Source: Alphaproteobacteria bacterium (GTDB lineage Bacteria > Pseudomonadota > Alphaproteobacteria > Sphingomonadales > Sphingomonadaceae). From it: DNA of 64,000 nt. The stretch spans positions 744,001 through 808,000 of the forward strand of contig JAUHWC010000001.1 of NCBI GenBank assembly GCA_030424845.1, in the 5' to 3' direction. Numbering within the stretch: the first letter of the stretch is position 1; the number at the start of each line of letters is the position of its first letter. Shown here one piece after another: positions 26,779-36,039 of the stretch. Made by a program: the position numbers and the translations under genes. The notes beneath the pieces were generated by a model. That model was not told the DNA's origin and ran no database searches. It worked only from the letters and a program-made list of their open reading frames with translations.

Positions 26779-28236
26779 TCAGCCTTCCCTGGCGCCGAAA
26801 TGCGCCACCAGGCGCGACAGCCCGACGGAATTCGATCCCTTGACCAGCACGGCATCCCCACCGGCAAGCCCGAATTCCTCCAGCGCAGCTATCGCTTCAC
26901 CCGCATTTTCGCATTGGGCAAAGTGCAAGGGCTTGCCAAGCGTATTGGCAAGGCCTTTCCCCAGTTCCCGTGCAAGGGCGGTCATCTCCTCGCCCACCAA
27001 CACGGCATAATCGACATTGGCATCCAGCAGCGGGCCGGAAAGCTGGGCATGGAAGGACGGGGCGAAATCGCCCAGTTCCTTCATCGCTCCAAGCACGGCA
27101 ATCCGTCGGGTAGCGGGTGTCTGGCCCAATTGCGCCAGCGTGGCGCGCATGGATGCCGGATTGGCGTTGTAGCTTTCATCCACCATCAGCGCATGGCCGC
27201 CGGGCACCGCCACCCGCAGGCGTGCACCGCGTCCCTTGAGGCCGCCCATGCCAGCCAGAGCAAGGCCAGCCGCGCCAAGGTCTCCGCCTGCCGCATGAAC
27301 AGCCGCCATCACGCACAGCGAATTGGCGACCCAGTGCTCGCCGGGTTCTGCCACGGTATAGCACAGGCGCTGGTCGCCCATCGCCGCGGTCACGAGCGAC
27401 CCGCCATTGGCATCGGGAATGGCATCGAGCAGGCGCATGTCCGCCTTGTCGGACCGCCCGAAACTGATCACCTTCGCACCGGCCTTGATCGCAGCGGCAC
27501 GCAGCTGTGCGAAGTGCGGGCTGTCTGCCGGGATCACGGCTGTGCCGCCCTTCTCCAAACCTTCGAAAATCTCCGCCTTGGCATCGGCAATCGCCTCCAT
27601 GCTGCCGAGGTTCTCGATATGGGCGGGCGCGATGGTGGTGATCACCGCGACATGGGGGCGCACCTGCGCGGTGAGGCCGGAGATCTCGCCCGCGTGGTTC
27701 ATGCCCATCTCGAACACGCCGAACTGGCTGCGCGATGCCATGCGCGACAGGCTGAGCGGCACGCCCACGTGGTTGTTGTAGGATCGGATGGAGCGATGTG
27801 CCGCACCGCGGCTGCACCTCTCAAGTGCTGCGAAGATCGCCTCCTTCACCCCTGTCTTGCCGACAGAACCGGTGACGCCGATGATCCTTGCCCTGGCACG
27901 TTCGCGCGCGGCGCGGGCCAGCGCCGCCAGCGCGGCGGTGGTATCTTCCACCAGCACGTGCGGACCTTCGATGGGACGATCCACCAGCGCGGCGATGGCA
28001 CCGTTGACAAAGGCCTTGTCGATGAACCTGTGGCCGTCCATCGCTTCACCCTTCAGGGCAATGAACAGGTCCCCGCTGCGCACATCGCGCGAATCCATCT
28101 CCACGCCGCTAACCTGGAATTCACCATGAGCGGTCCCGCCGGTTGCCGCGGCGATCTCGGCAGACGTCCACAAGGCGTGCCGCAAGCGGTCTGCCGGTTC
28201 GACAGGCCAGCGCAACACATGGGCAACAGCATTCAT
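26779..28236 (-). CDS. murF: UDP-MurNAc-tripeptide--D-Ala-D-Ala ligase MurF
   Basis: Completes the UDP-MurNAc-pentapeptide. The 485-residue protein has an N-terminal MurE/MurF domain (MDSRDVRSGDLFIAL), the ATP loop GVTGSVGKTGVKE (about 120-132), NNHVGVPLSL, and a C-terminal DESYNANPASM motif. ATG 28236 overlaps the murE stop (ATGA). It uses the dipeptide supplied by Ddl, encoded in the same cluster. Confidence 0.96.
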   Translation of the reverse strand: MNAVAHVLRWPVEPADRLRHALWTSAEIAAATGGTAHGEFQVSGVEMDSRDVRSGDLFIALKGEAMDGHRFIDKAFVNGAIAALVDRPIEGPHVLVEDTTAALAALARAARERARARIIGVTGSVGKTGVKEAIFAALERCSRGAAHRSIRSYNNHVGVPLSLSRMASRSQFGVFEMGMNHAGEISGLTAQVRPHVAVITTIAPAHIENLGSMEAIADAKAEIFEGLEKGGTAVIPADSPHFAQLRAAAIKAGAKVISFGRSDKADMRLLDAIPDANGGSLVTAAMGDQRLCYTVAEPGEHWVANSLCVMAAVHAAGGDLGAAGLALAGMGGLKGRGARLRVAVPGGHALMVDESYNANPASMRATLAQLGQTPATRRIAVLGAMKELGDFAPSFHAQLSGPLLDANVDYAVLVGEEMTALARELGKGLANTLGKPLHFAQCENAGEAIAALEEFGLAGGDAVLVKGSNSVGLSRLVAHFGAREG

Positions 28237-29705
28237 GCGCGGTTTGCTCCCGAAAGTTCGGCGACACATTCCCTTGCCACCGTCACGTCATCGAAGGGCA
28301 GGACCCGGCGGCTTTCGCCCGCACCGATGATCTGCCCCTGTTCATGTCCCTTGCCCGCGATCAGCACGATGTCGTCCTTGCCCGCCTCTGCAATGGCAGC
28401 GGCAATCGCCTCGCGCCGGTCGCCGATCTCGCGCGCGCCTGTCGCTCCCTGCATCACGTCCGCGCGGATGCTGGCGGCATCCTCGCCGCGCGGATTGTCA
28501 TCGGTCACGAACACCATTTCGGAGCCCCGGACAGCCACCGCACCCATCGGCGCGCGCTTGCCCTTGTCCCTGTCGCCGCCGGCACCGAATACGGTGATCA
28601 GGCGACCCGAGACATGCGGGCGCAGTGCGGCAATGGCCGCTTCCAGCGCATCGGGCGTGTGGGCATAATCGACATAGACCGGCGCGCCGGACTTGCCGAT
28701 CACGGCGCGCTCCAGCCGGCCGCGCACGGGTTGCAGCCGGCTGACAGCATCGAACACCTGGGGTGCCGGGCATCCGCTGGCGAGCGCAAGCCCGGCGGAA
28801 ACCAGCGCATTGGCCACCTGGTATGCGCCGATCAGCGGCAGGCGGATGGCATAGGCCTGGCCTTCACACACGATCTTGACTTCCTGTCCCAAGGCTCCGG
28901 GCTTGCGGGAGATAAGGCGAATGGCCTTGCCGCCCTCTCCCACGGTAAACAGCTTCAGGCCGCGCGCTTGCGCCACCTCCGCCGCGCGCTGCGACCATTC
29001 GTCATCAGCCCAGATCACCGCCGTTCCGCCATCATCCACCACTTCGGTGAACAGCCGCATCTTGGCTGCGAAATAGTCCTCCATGTCGGGATGGTAATCG
29101 AGGTGGTCGCGGCTCAGGTTGGTGAAGGCTCCCGCCAACACCGGCAGGCCTTCGTTGCGATATTGCGAGAGGCCGTGGCTCGACGCCTCGTAGGCCACAT
29201 GGGTCACGCCCTCGCGCGCCAGCCCGGTCATGTTGGACAGGAAGGTGACGATATCGGGCGTGGTCAGGACGGTGGAGACGCTTTCATCGGGCGTGGTCAC
29301 GCCCAGCGTTCCGATGGAGGCAGCGGAATGGCCGCACATGCGCCAGATCTGGCGTGTCATCTCAACCGTGGATGTCTTGCCGTTCGTGCCGGTTACCGCC
29401 ACCACATGAGACGGAACCGGAGTAAAGAACCGCGCGGCCAGCCGGGCGAAGGCGCGGCGCGGCAACGGGTCAGCCAGGTGCAGCGCCCCTTCCACCTTCG
29501 CTTCCGGGCGCGCGACGACTGCGATGGCCCCGGCAGCGATGGCTTGGGGAATGAAGTCCTCGCCATTCACTTCCGCGCCCTGGAACGCCCCGAAGACATT
29601 TCCCGCGGCGACCTTGCGGTTGTCGATGGCGAAGCCCGTCACCAAGGCATCGCCGTAGGTTCCGGCATCCATGCCCAAGGCATTGGCGAGTTCGGCAAGC
29701 AGCAT
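28233..29705 (-). CDS. murE: UDP-MurNAc-dipeptide--meso-diaminopimelate ligase MurE
   Basis: Adds the third stem residue. The 490-residue protein has ATP loop GTNGKTS (106-112), the central AYEASSHGL block, and the DNPR motif at 403-406 that binds meso-diaminopimelate. The peptidoglycan is therefore of the DAP type normal for Gram-negatives. ATG 29705 shares one base with the ftsI stop (TGATG). Confidence 0.97.
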   Translation of the reverse strand: MLLAELANALGMDAGTYGDALVTGFAIDNRKVAAGNVFGAFQGAEVNGEDFIPQAIAAGAIAVVARPEAKVEGALHLADPLPRRAFARLAARFFTPVPSHVVAVTGTNGKTSTVEMTRQIWRMCGHSAASIGTLGVTTPDESVSTVLTTPDIVTFLSNMTGLAREGVTHVAYEASSHGLSQYRNEGLPVLAGAFTNLSRDHLDYHPDMEDYFAAKMRLFTEVVDDGGTAVIWADDEWSQRAAEVAQARGLKLFTVGEGGKAIRLISRKPGALGQEVKIVCEGQAYAIRLPLIGAYQVANALVSAGLALASGCPAPQVFDAVSRLQPVRGRLERAVIGKSGAPVYVDYAHTPDALEAAIAALRPHVSGRLITVFGAGGDRDKGKRAPMGAVAVRGSEMVFVTDDNPRGEDAASIRADVMQGATGAREIGDRREAIAAAIAEAGKDDIVLIAGKGHEQGQIIGAGESRRVLPFDDVTVARECVAELSGANRA

Positions 29706-31462
29706 CAGTGCGCCCCGCTCCCCACCAGGTATTGCAGTTCGGTCAGGTCGATGTCGCGGCTTTCATCCGGCATCACGCCCAGTTGCGGTCCGATGCGCGG
29801 GATCAGGCGGCCGACGATCGGCGCGGCATTCCAAGCCGCCGTGCGCTGGTAGGAGCTGGCAACGGTGCCTTGCGGCTCGTCCAGCATGGCGATCACGACG
29901 TAGCGCGGCTGGTCCATCGGGAAGGCGGCGGCAAAGGTGGAGACCAGCGTTGTCCGCGAATAGGAACCGTTCTTCGGCTTCTCGGCCGAGCCGGTCTTGC
30001 CGCCAACGCGGAAACCGGGTGCATCGGCGTTGCGGCCCGTGCCGTAGACGGCAATCATGCGCAGCAGCTGGTTCATGCGGGCGCTGGTGCTGGCCTTGAA
30101 CACGCGGCGGCCGCGCGGTTCGTGTCCCGGCTCCACCCGCAACAAGGTGGCCGGGCGCCAGATGCCGCCATTGACCATCGCCGCATAGGCCGAACCCAGG
30201 TGCAACGGCGTCACCGAGATGCCGTGCCCGAAGCCCACGGTCATGTTCTTCACGCGCGACCAGTTGCCGCCGAAGCTGAGCGGCGCACCGCGGCCCGGCA
30301 GTTCGATATAGGGCGGCTCGCTCATGCCAAGGTCGGTCATGTAGCGCTTGAGCACGTCGGCACCCAGCTCGTCGGCAATCTGCCCGGTCACGATGTTGGA
30401 CGAATGGATCAGCGACTGCGGCGCATTGAGCGAGGCGCCGATCACGTGGCTGTCATTGATCGTCTGCTTGCCGATGCGCAGCGGGCGATTGGCCTGGTAG
30501 CGGCGCGACAGATCGGTGATCGACCCGGCATCGATGGCGGCCGCAACCGTCAGCGGCTTGAAGATCGAACCCAGCTCGTAGACCTGGTTGGTCACGCGGT
30601 TGAAGCTGGGCGGCATGATCCCGGCATCGACCATCTCCTGCGTGCGGACCAGGTCATCGCGAGTGACGTTGTTGGGATCGAACTCGGGGAAGGAGGCCAT
30701 CGCCAGCACCTCTCCGGTATCGACATCCAGCACGAGGCCGGCAGCACCCACGGCATTCACCGCCAGCATGCCGCGGCGAAGCTCGTCCTCCAGCGCGCCC
30801 TGCACGCGCACATCGATCGACAGCGCAGCCGGTTCGCCCCGGAAGGCAGGATCGGTCAGCCGCCCGTCGAGCACCTGTTCCATGCCCAGGCGGCCCGTTC
30901 CATCCTGGACATAGCCCAGCACATGGGAAGCCAGCGATCCTTGCGGATAATGGCGATCACTCTCGCGCGGGAGTTCGAGCGCCAGTTCGCCGATTTCCAT
31001 CACCCGGTTGGCATCTTCGGGCAGCACGCGCCGGCGCAGGTAGGTTGGGCGGCCACTGCGCAACTTCTCCGCCGTGTCCACCGGATCGAGATCGGGGAAG
31101 ATCGCGCGCAATTCCTGCGCCACCTGTTCCGGAGACTTCACCAGCGGCGGGCCTCCGTCATCCATGGCATCGGGATTGAACCACAGTGCATAGGCGGGAA
31201 ACGCCCGGGCCAGCGGCACGCCGTTGCGATCGGTGATTTCCCCGCGCGGCGGCAGCAGTGCCTCGGCCATGCTGGTCTGCGCCTGTGCGGGTTGCACGGC
31301 GCCCAGCCAGGTAATGCGCATCAGCGCCGCAATCGCGATCAGCAGGAAGGCAAGCCCGATAAGGAGGACGCGAAAGCGCGCCATCAGCAGCGAGCGACGG
31401 CGAAAGTCTACGAGGCGGATACGCCCGGGGCCGGTCGGCGCGGGGGCGGCATATGCCGTCAC
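29705..31462 (-). CDS. ftsI: Septal transpeptidase FtsI (PBP3)
   Basis: Class B penicillin-binding protein that cross-links septal peptidoglycan with FtsW. The 585-residue protein has a transmembrane anchor (about 30-50), a pedestal domain, and the transpeptidase domain with SIFK (299-302, catalytic Ser299), SSN (354-356) and KTGS (489-492). The start is GTG 31462, overlapping the ftsL stop as GTGA. The first 28 residues are cytoplasmic and basic. Confidence 0.96.
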   Translation of the reverse strand: MTAYAAPAPTGPGRIRLVDFRRRSLLMARFRVLLIGLAFLLIAIAALMRITWLGAVQPAQAQTSMAEALLPPRGEITDRNGVPLARAFPAYALWFNPDAMDDGGPPLVKSPEQVAQELRAIFPDLDPVDTAEKLRSGRPTYLRRRVLPEDANRVMEIGELALELPRESDRHYPQGSLASHVLGYVQDGTGRLGMEQVLDGRLTDPAFRGEPAALSIDVRVQGALEDELRRGMLAVNAVGAAGLVLDVDTGEVLAMASFPEFDPNNVTRDDLVRTQEMVDAGIMPPSFNRVTNQVYELGSIFKPLTVAAAIDAGSITDLSRRYQANRPLRIGKQTINDSHVIGASLNAPQSLIHSSNIVTGQIADELGADVLKRYMTDLGMSEPPYIELPGRGAPLSFGGNWSRVKNMTVGFGHGISVTPLHLGSAYAAMVNGGIWRPATLLRVEPGHEPRGRRVFKASTSARMNQLLRMIAVYGTGRNADAPGFRVGGKTGSAEKPKNGSYSRTTLVSTFAAAFPMDQPRYVVIAMLDEPQGTVASSYQRTAAWNAAPIVGRLIPRIGPQLGVMPDESRDIDLTELQYLVGSGAH

Positions 31463-32037
31463 TGTCCGGCGCCTCCCAGCGACACCCTGACGGTGGTCGC
31501 GACGGCCGAGCCGCGCGATGAAGAACCGCTGTCGCTGACGGCGGACAGGGGCACGCGCGCGGTGCGTTGCGCCAGCGAAGTGACAATAGTCTGCGCGGAA
31601 CCGTCGTCCGTGCGCTGCGGCTCGATCAAGGCGGTATCGAGCGGCTTGCCGGTGATGGGCGAAACCAGCGCAGGGAACGGCGTGCGATCCTCATCGCTCG
31701 CCACGCCCGCCACGCGGATCGGCTCCGGCGTGTCGATCCCGCGTACGCTGCCGAACCGGGCCAGCTGGCGCTCGTTTTCGATGAACTGGTCGGCTTCGGG
31801 AGCGGAGTAACCGAAATCAACCCGGTTCCACGCCGCCAGTTGCGCCTGACTGGAACGGGTCAGGAATTCGGTTTCAAGCAGGGTATTGCGTTCCTGCAGG
31901 CGCACGATCTGGCGTTCCTTCTTGGTCACTTCGCTCGACAGAGACCAGACCTGGAAATGCAGCACGCCATACAAGGCCGTGCAGATGGCCAGGAGGGCGA
32001 ACCAGCCCATGCGATGGATGCGAGCTTGCGGTGTCAT
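31459..32037 (-). CDS. ftsL: FtsL-like bitopic division protein
   Basis: This is a 192-residue single-pass protein with a short cytoplasmic N-terminus, a transmembrane helix (about 11-30) and a coiled-coil of about 35 residues ([16 protein letters not shown]). A 100-residue low-conservation periplasmic tail rich in Ser, Thr and Ala follows. Position between rsmH and ftsI and the topology identify it as FtsL; sequence similarity alone would be weak. The tail is longer than in E. coli FtsL (121 residues). ATG 32037 overlaps the rsmH stop (ATGA). Confidence 0.85.
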   Translation of the reverse strand: MTPQARIHRMGWFALLAICTALYGVLHFQVWSLSSEVTKKERQIVRLQERNTLLETEFLTRSSQAQLAAWNRVDFGYSAPEADQFIENERQLARFGSVRGIDTPEPIRVAGVASDEDRTPFPALVSPITGKPLDTALIEPQRTDDGSAQTIVTSLAQRTARVPLSAVSDSGSSSRGSAVATTVRVSLGGAGQ

Positions 32038-32999
32038 GCGGCTTGCTCCTGCTGCTGGAGTGGAGGTGCACCGGTGCGCGTCGCCGCGCGCAGGGTGGAC
32101 GAGCGCGCACGCGGGTTGCGGGCAATTTCCGCCGCAGACGGGCGGATTGCCTTGGACAGGTCCCCGAAGCGCGGTGGAGAGAGAGGTTGCGCTTCGGGGA
32201 GATGACGCGAGCCGCGGGGGGTGGCATTTGCGGCGTCGCGCAGGAAATTCTTCACGATCCGGTCTTCAAGGCTGTGGAAACTGACCACGGCCAGCCGGCC
32301 GCCTTCCTTCAGCAATGCTTCCGCAGCCAGCAGGCCATCGGAAAGCTCGTCCAGCTCGCCGTTCACGTGGATACGGATCGCCTGGAAGCTGCGGGTGGCG
32401 GGATCCTTGGGTGCGCCGGCGCGATAGCCCAGCGCCTTGCGCACCACGGCGGTCAGCTCCCCGGTAGTATGCAGCGGACGCGCAGCAACGATGGCGCGGG
32501 CCACGCGGCGCGACTGGCGCTCTTCCCCGTACTGGTAGAGCACATCGGCGATCTCGGCTTCATCCGCCTCGTTCACGAAATCGGCGGCATTGGGGCGCTG
32601 ACGGTCCATCCGCATGTCCAGCGGGCCGTCAGCGGAAAAGGCAAAGCCGCGCTCGGCCTGGTCCAGCTGCATGGAGGACACGCCGATATCCATCGCCACA
32701 CCATCGACCTTGGCGATGCCGGCCTCGCTCATGGCCTCCAGCATCTCGGAGAAGCGGCGGGGATGCAGCACAAGGCGCGGCGGGTCCTCGCGGGTTTCGG
32801 GCCATCGGGAACCGGCAGCGATCGCATCGGGATCGCGATCGAAGGCATGGACAGTGGCGCCTGCATCAAGGAAGGCGCGGGTGTAGCCGCCGGCACCGAA
32901 AGTAGCATCGACCACCACGTCGCCCGGCTGGATGGCCAGTGCATCCAGCACCTCGTCCAGCAGCACGGGGATATGCGGAGCGGGGCTGGCGGAACTCAC
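32034..32999 (-). CDS. rsmH: 16S rRNA (cytosine-1402-N4)-methyltransferase RsmH
   Basis: SAM-dependent methyltransferase of the 30S decoding centre, also called MraW. The 321-residue protein has HIPVLLDEV, the SAM motif [23 protein letters not shown] and the C-terminal [13 protein letters not shown]. The start is GTG 32999, overlapping the mraZ stop as GTGA. The longer frame to 33233 is inside mraZ and was rejected. Confidence 0.96.
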   Translation of the reverse strand: MSSASPAPHIPVLLDEVLDALAIQPGDVVVDATFGAGGYTRAFLDAGATVHAFDRDPDAIAAGSRWPETREDPPRLVLHPRRFSEMLEAMSEAGIAKVDGVAMDIGVSSMQLDQAERGFAFSADGPLDMRMDRQRPNAADFVNEADEAEIADVLYQYGEERQSRRVARAIVAARPLHTTGELTAVVRKALGYRAGAPKDPATRSFQAIRIHVNGELDELSDGLLAAEALLKEGGRLAVVSFHSLEDRIVKNFLRDAANATPRGSRHLPEAQPLSPPRFGDLSKAIRPSAAEIARNPRARSSTLRAATRTGAPPLQQQEQAA

Positions 33000-33511
33000 T
33001 TGCCCTTCCCCTTTGCCTTGGCCGCGGCCTTGGCCATTTCGGCGCGGCAGCGGGCCTGCGGCCCCTTGAACATGGGGTTGGCCTGTTCCAGCAGGACCTC
33101 GGGGTTCCAGATGGTGATGAATTCGCCGATGCCATGGAAATAGAGCGCATCGCCGATCCCGCCGAGTTCGGAAGACACGGGCGGCAGGACAAAGCGACCG
33201 CTGGCATCGAAGGGGGCTTCCTCGAAATCCCACAGGTTCATCGATCGGCCGTCACGGTCGAAGTCCTGCTTCAGGTCGGTGGCGCGCTGTTCTTCACGAT
33301 CGAGGATGCGGGTGAATTCGGCTTCGCGGTCCTTGCCGAAGCCGGTGAGGCAAGGCCATTTGTCATGCACGCCGATGCACAGCAGGCGCTGCCCGGATCG
33401 TTCGGCGATGATGTTGCGCAGCTTTGCAGGCAGCACGAAACGGTCCTTTTCGCCGCGTGGCGAAAAGCCCTGTCCGCTATAACCTGATGGCGACTGCGAC
33501 ACTTCCCCCAT
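32996..33511 (-). CDS. mraZ: Transcriptional regulator MraZ
   Basis: AbrB-like DNA-binding protein that, in E. coli, represses its own dcw promoter. The 171-residue protein contains two swapped-hairpin repeats (GRFVLP and DRFVLP motifs about 80 residues apart) and a basic Ala/Lys-rich tail ([12 protein letters not shown]). It is the first gene of the dcw cluster. The intergenic region upstream carries four GGGGA repeats, its probable operator. ATG 33511 is preceded by TGTGGGGAA. Confidence 0.93.
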   Translation of the reverse strand: MGEVSQSPSGYSGQGFSPRGEKDRFVLPAKLRNIIAERSGQRLLCIGVHDKWPCLTGFGKDREAEFTRILDREEQRATDLKQDFDRDGRSMNLWDFEEAPFDASGRFVLPPVSSELGGIGDALYFHGIGEFITIWNPEVLLEQANPMFKGPQARCRAEMAKAAAKAKGKGK

Positions 33512-33649
33512 TTCCCCACATCCGGACCCGAACCGATCGGCAAAGCGCCAGCGTTCGCGCCGCGCAGGTGCGCGGCCCGTCCATCCGTCAAAGAATCAGG
33601 ATGCAACGCGGGCGGCCTTCCGATTTCCCATTCTTAACGCGGGACTATC

Positions 33650-33689
33650 GGGGAGAAAAGGGGAAATTAGGGGATTAGTGGGGATTAAG
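33650..33689. promoter_or_regulatory. Probable MraZ operator: four GGGGA repeats at exact 10-bp spacing
   Basis: On the plus strand GGGGA occurs at 33650, 33660, 33670 and 33680, each followed by five AT-rich bases. E. coli MraZ binds TGGGN units separated by 5-bp spacers, the same 10-bp period. The array lies 139-178 bases upstream of the mraZ ATG, in the only sizeable gap before the cluster. Orientation is opposite to mraZ. The same strand also matches a four-run G-quadruplex pattern with 6-base loops. No convincing -35/-10 pair was found in the 33512-33715 interval. Confidence 0.65.
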
Positions 33690-33715
33690 CACTAAAACTC
33701 TGATTTTCATAGCTT

Positions 33716-34579
33716 TTATGGCGGGCTCGCACTCTCTCCATGATCGCCATGTCCATGGTTTTCATGGGGATTTTGCGCCTGATCCCCGGTTTTCCCGTGT
33801 TCATGGCGGGCATTTCCCCACTCATCCCCGAATGGCCCGAAAAGGTGGCTGGTGAGCATGTGCAGCGCTTCGGGTGCGCCCTGGTGCGGCCCGGCGAGGT
33901 CGAGCAGGGCAGCGTCAGCCAATGCCAGCACTTCGCCCGCATCCAGCGCGCAATGGGCCAGGATCCCCTCGCCCGACACCACGCACTCGAAACGGTCTTC
34001 GACCGGAACGAACTCACCCGGCAGGTTTACCGGAACCTCCACCGCGAAATGATCGAGCATGGCAAGCCCTGCTTCCTGCTGGTCGTCGAATTGCAGCTCC
34101 AGCCCCCAATGGGCGAGGATGGGGGAAAGCAGCGCCACATCCATCGGCCGCCGGCGATCGCCGAGCGAGAAGCGCGAATGGCCCGTCATCATCGGATCCA
34201 CGAACAGCAGCAACTTGCCGCCATCGCGCACCCAGGCATCCAGCGCGACATTTTCCTCCGGCGCGAGCGCGCGGGGCTGCGCCATCATCAGGAAGGATTT
34301 TCCGGCCAGCGCCTCCGCGCTCAGGAAATCGAGCGGGACAAGCTCGAACTCCTGCTCCAGCGCCGCGCGCGCCCAGTGCCGATGCGCATCGCCGTTCACC
34401 AGTTCGTCAAACCCGGCAGCCTCACCCCAATAGATCGGGATCGTGCCCATCAACGCCAGTTGCGGTGCGCCCGGGTGCGCTTCGGCCTCCTGTCCCCAAG
34501 CAGGCCCCGCAGCGACGGCGGCAGCCATGGCGCAGGCACCCAGCAGCAGCCCGACGCTATTGCCGAGGCGGGGGAACAT
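33716..34579 (-). CDS. GldG/ABC-auxiliary-like exported protein with His-rich tail
   Basis: This is a 287-residue protein with a Sec signal (AMAAAVAAGPAWGQ, about residues 15-30). Its mid-domain resembles the auxiliary component of gliding-type ABC systems (GldG/DUF4350-like: LVPLDFLSAEAL, LDAWVRDGGKLLLFVDPM). That fold is a Rossmann-like substrate-handling domain, normally beside ABC ATPase and permease genes, which are absent here. The last 30 residues are His/Asn/Gly rich (HENHGHGDHGE) and could bind metal. It overlaps the 34557-34928 gene by 23 bases and ends before the mraZ control region. Confidence 0.65.
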   Translation of the reverse strand: MFPRLGNSVGLLLGACAMAAAVAAGPAWGQEAEAHPGAPQLALMGTIPIYWGEAAGFDELVNGDAHRHWARAALEQEFELVPLDFLSAEALAGKSFLMMAQPRALAPEENVALDAWVRDGGKLLLFVDPMMTGHSRFSLGDRRRPMDVALLSPILAHWGLELQFDDQQEAGLAMLDHFAVEVPVNLPGEFVPVEDRFECVVSGEGILAHCALDAGEVLALADAALLDLAGPHQGAPEALHMLTSHLFGPFGDEWGNARHEHGKTGDQAQNPHENHGHGDHGESASPP

Positions 34580-34928
34580 CGGCAGCCTCCACCGGCGACA
34601 TTGCCGTAGTCGTGCTGGTTGGGGTCACTTCCGGTTCCGCCGGGAGTTCCGGCACGACGCCGGCTTCGGCCAGCGGGTCGCGCGCGGGCGGAGGGGGCAC
34701 ATCCTCGTCGGTGACAGGGGCAAGCTCGTCCGTACCGGCAAGCTGGTTGTTCTCCGCAGTGGACATGATGATGTCCGCCAGGCCCAGCACCATGACCATC
34801 GCGGCAAAGCCGAACAGCCCCACCTGCAAGCGCTGGACGCGCTGCTGGCGCGTTCCCGACAAGGGAGAGGTGGCGGGACCATCCTCGGCCTGCCTGACGG
34901 TTGCGGGATCGTGCGGATCGAATGCCAT
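34557..34928 (-). CDS. Small single-pass membrane protein of unknown function
   Basis: This is a 123-residue protein not recognised as any family. It has a basic cytoplasmic N-terminus (about 1-35), one transmembrane segment (VGLFGFAAMVMVLGLADIIM, about 36-55) and a Pro/Glu/Thr-rich periplasmic tail. It overlaps the GldG-like gene downstream by 23 bases, which suggests the two proteins act together in the envelope. On the minus strand its ATG is directly preceded by an inverted repeat (34929-34934 with 34944-34949) whose loop contains the TAGGATAG ribosome site. Confidence 0.6.
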   Translation of the reverse strand: MAFDPHDPATVRQAEDGPATSPLSGTRQQRVQRLQVGLFGFAAMVMVLGLADIIMSTAENNQLAGTDELAPVTDEDVPPPPARDPLAEAGVVPELPAEPEVTPTSTTTAMSPVEAADVPPPRQ

Positions 34929-34952
34929 GCGCCCTATCCTAACGGGCGCAGA

Positions 34953-35960
34953 TTAACGCAGCCAGTCGAAAACGGGCAGGTTCTTCGATTCCAGCCATTC
35001 GGCGTTGTAGAGGCTGGAGAGATAGCGGAAACCGGTATCGCACAGGATCGTGGCAACGCGCTTGCGCCCACCACCGCTCTGGCCCAGCTGCTTGCCCAGT
35101 TGCACCGCGCCGGCCACGTTGATGCCGCTTGACAGGCCTAGGCACAGCCCTTCCTCGCGCAGCAGGCGGGCGACCCATTCCATGCCTTCCTCGTCGGAAA
35201 TGCGGAACTGCGTATCCACCGGCGCACCTTCGAGGTTGGCGGTGATGCGGCCCTGCCCGATGCCTTCGGCGACCGAGGAACCTTCCGCCTTCAGTTCGCC
35301 ATTGGCGTAATAGTTGTAGAGCGCCGCGCCGAAGGGATCGGTCAGCGCGATACGGATGTTCTCGTCAAACGCCTTCAACCCCATGCCGACACCCGCCAGC
35401 GTGCCGCCGGTACCCACCGCGCAGGTAAAGCCATCGACGCGGCCTTCCATCTGTTCCCAGATTTCAGGAGCAGTGCCTTCGATATGCGCGCGGCGGTTGG
35501 CCACGTTGTCGAACTGGTTGGCCCAGACCGCGCCCTCGGTTTCCTCGGCAATGCGGCGCGAGGTGTGCACGAAGTGGTTGGGATCGGCAAACTTGGTGGG
35601 CGGGACGAGGACAAGCTCCGCGCCCAGTGCGCGCAGAGTGTCCATCTTTTCCTTGGACTGGTTGTCCGGAATGACGATGATCGTCTTGTAGCCGCGGGCA
35701 TTGGCCACCAGCGCGATGCCGATGCCGGTGTTGCCCGCCGTGCCTTCAACAACAGTGCCGCCTGGGCCCAGTTCGCCGCGCGCCTCGGCATCGCGGATGA
35801 TCCACAGTGCAGCCCGGTCCTTTACCGATGCACCGGGGTTGGCAAACTCGCACTTGCCCCAGATCTCGCAACCCGCAGCCTCGCTCGGCCCCTTCAGGAG
35901 CACGAGCGGCGTGTTGCCGATGAGGTCAAGCGTGTTCTGGCGTACAGGCAGGCTGGTCAT
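34953..35960 (-). CDS. cysK: Cysteine synthase A (O-acetylserine sulfhydrylase)
   Basis: PLP enzyme condensing O-acetylserine with sulfide. The 335-residue protein has the Schiff-base lysine K47 in GASVKDRAA, the substrate loop EGTAGNTG (72-79) and the phosphate-binding region VGTGGTLAG. Residue pattern and length fit CysK rather than a cystathionine beta-synthase with regulatory domains. It is 24 bases upstream of the small membrane protein gene. It complements the CysH sulfate reductase at the window start. Confidence 0.92.
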   Translation of the reverse strand: MTSLPVRQNTLDLIGNTPLVLLKGPSEAAGCEIWGKCEFANPGASVKDRAALWIIRDAEARGELGPGGTVVEGTAGNTGIGIALVANARGYKTIIVIPDNQSKEKMDTLRALGAELVLVPPTKFADPNHFVHTSRRIAEETEGAVWANQFDNVANRRAHIEGTAPEIWEQMEGRVDGFTCAVGTGGTLAGVGMGLKAFDENIRIALTDPFGAALYNYYANGELKAEGSSVAEGIGQGRITANLEGAPVDTQFRISDEEGMEWVARLLREEGLCLGLSSGINVAGAVQLGKQLGQSGGGRKRVATILCDTGFRYLSSLYNAEWLESKNLPVFDWLR

Positions 35961-36039
35961 GACGCTTCAGGTAAGCCGTGCTGCAGCGTGACGCAACTCG
36001 ACTTCGTCTCGGCCCTGGTGAATCGGGGCCGGGAGACGC

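Noticed and set aside
33512-33540. GTGGGGAAATGGGGG around the mraZ start as extra MraZ boxes
   Set aside because: The spacing is not 10 bp and the bases coincide with the ribosome site and start codon, so coding and translation explain them.
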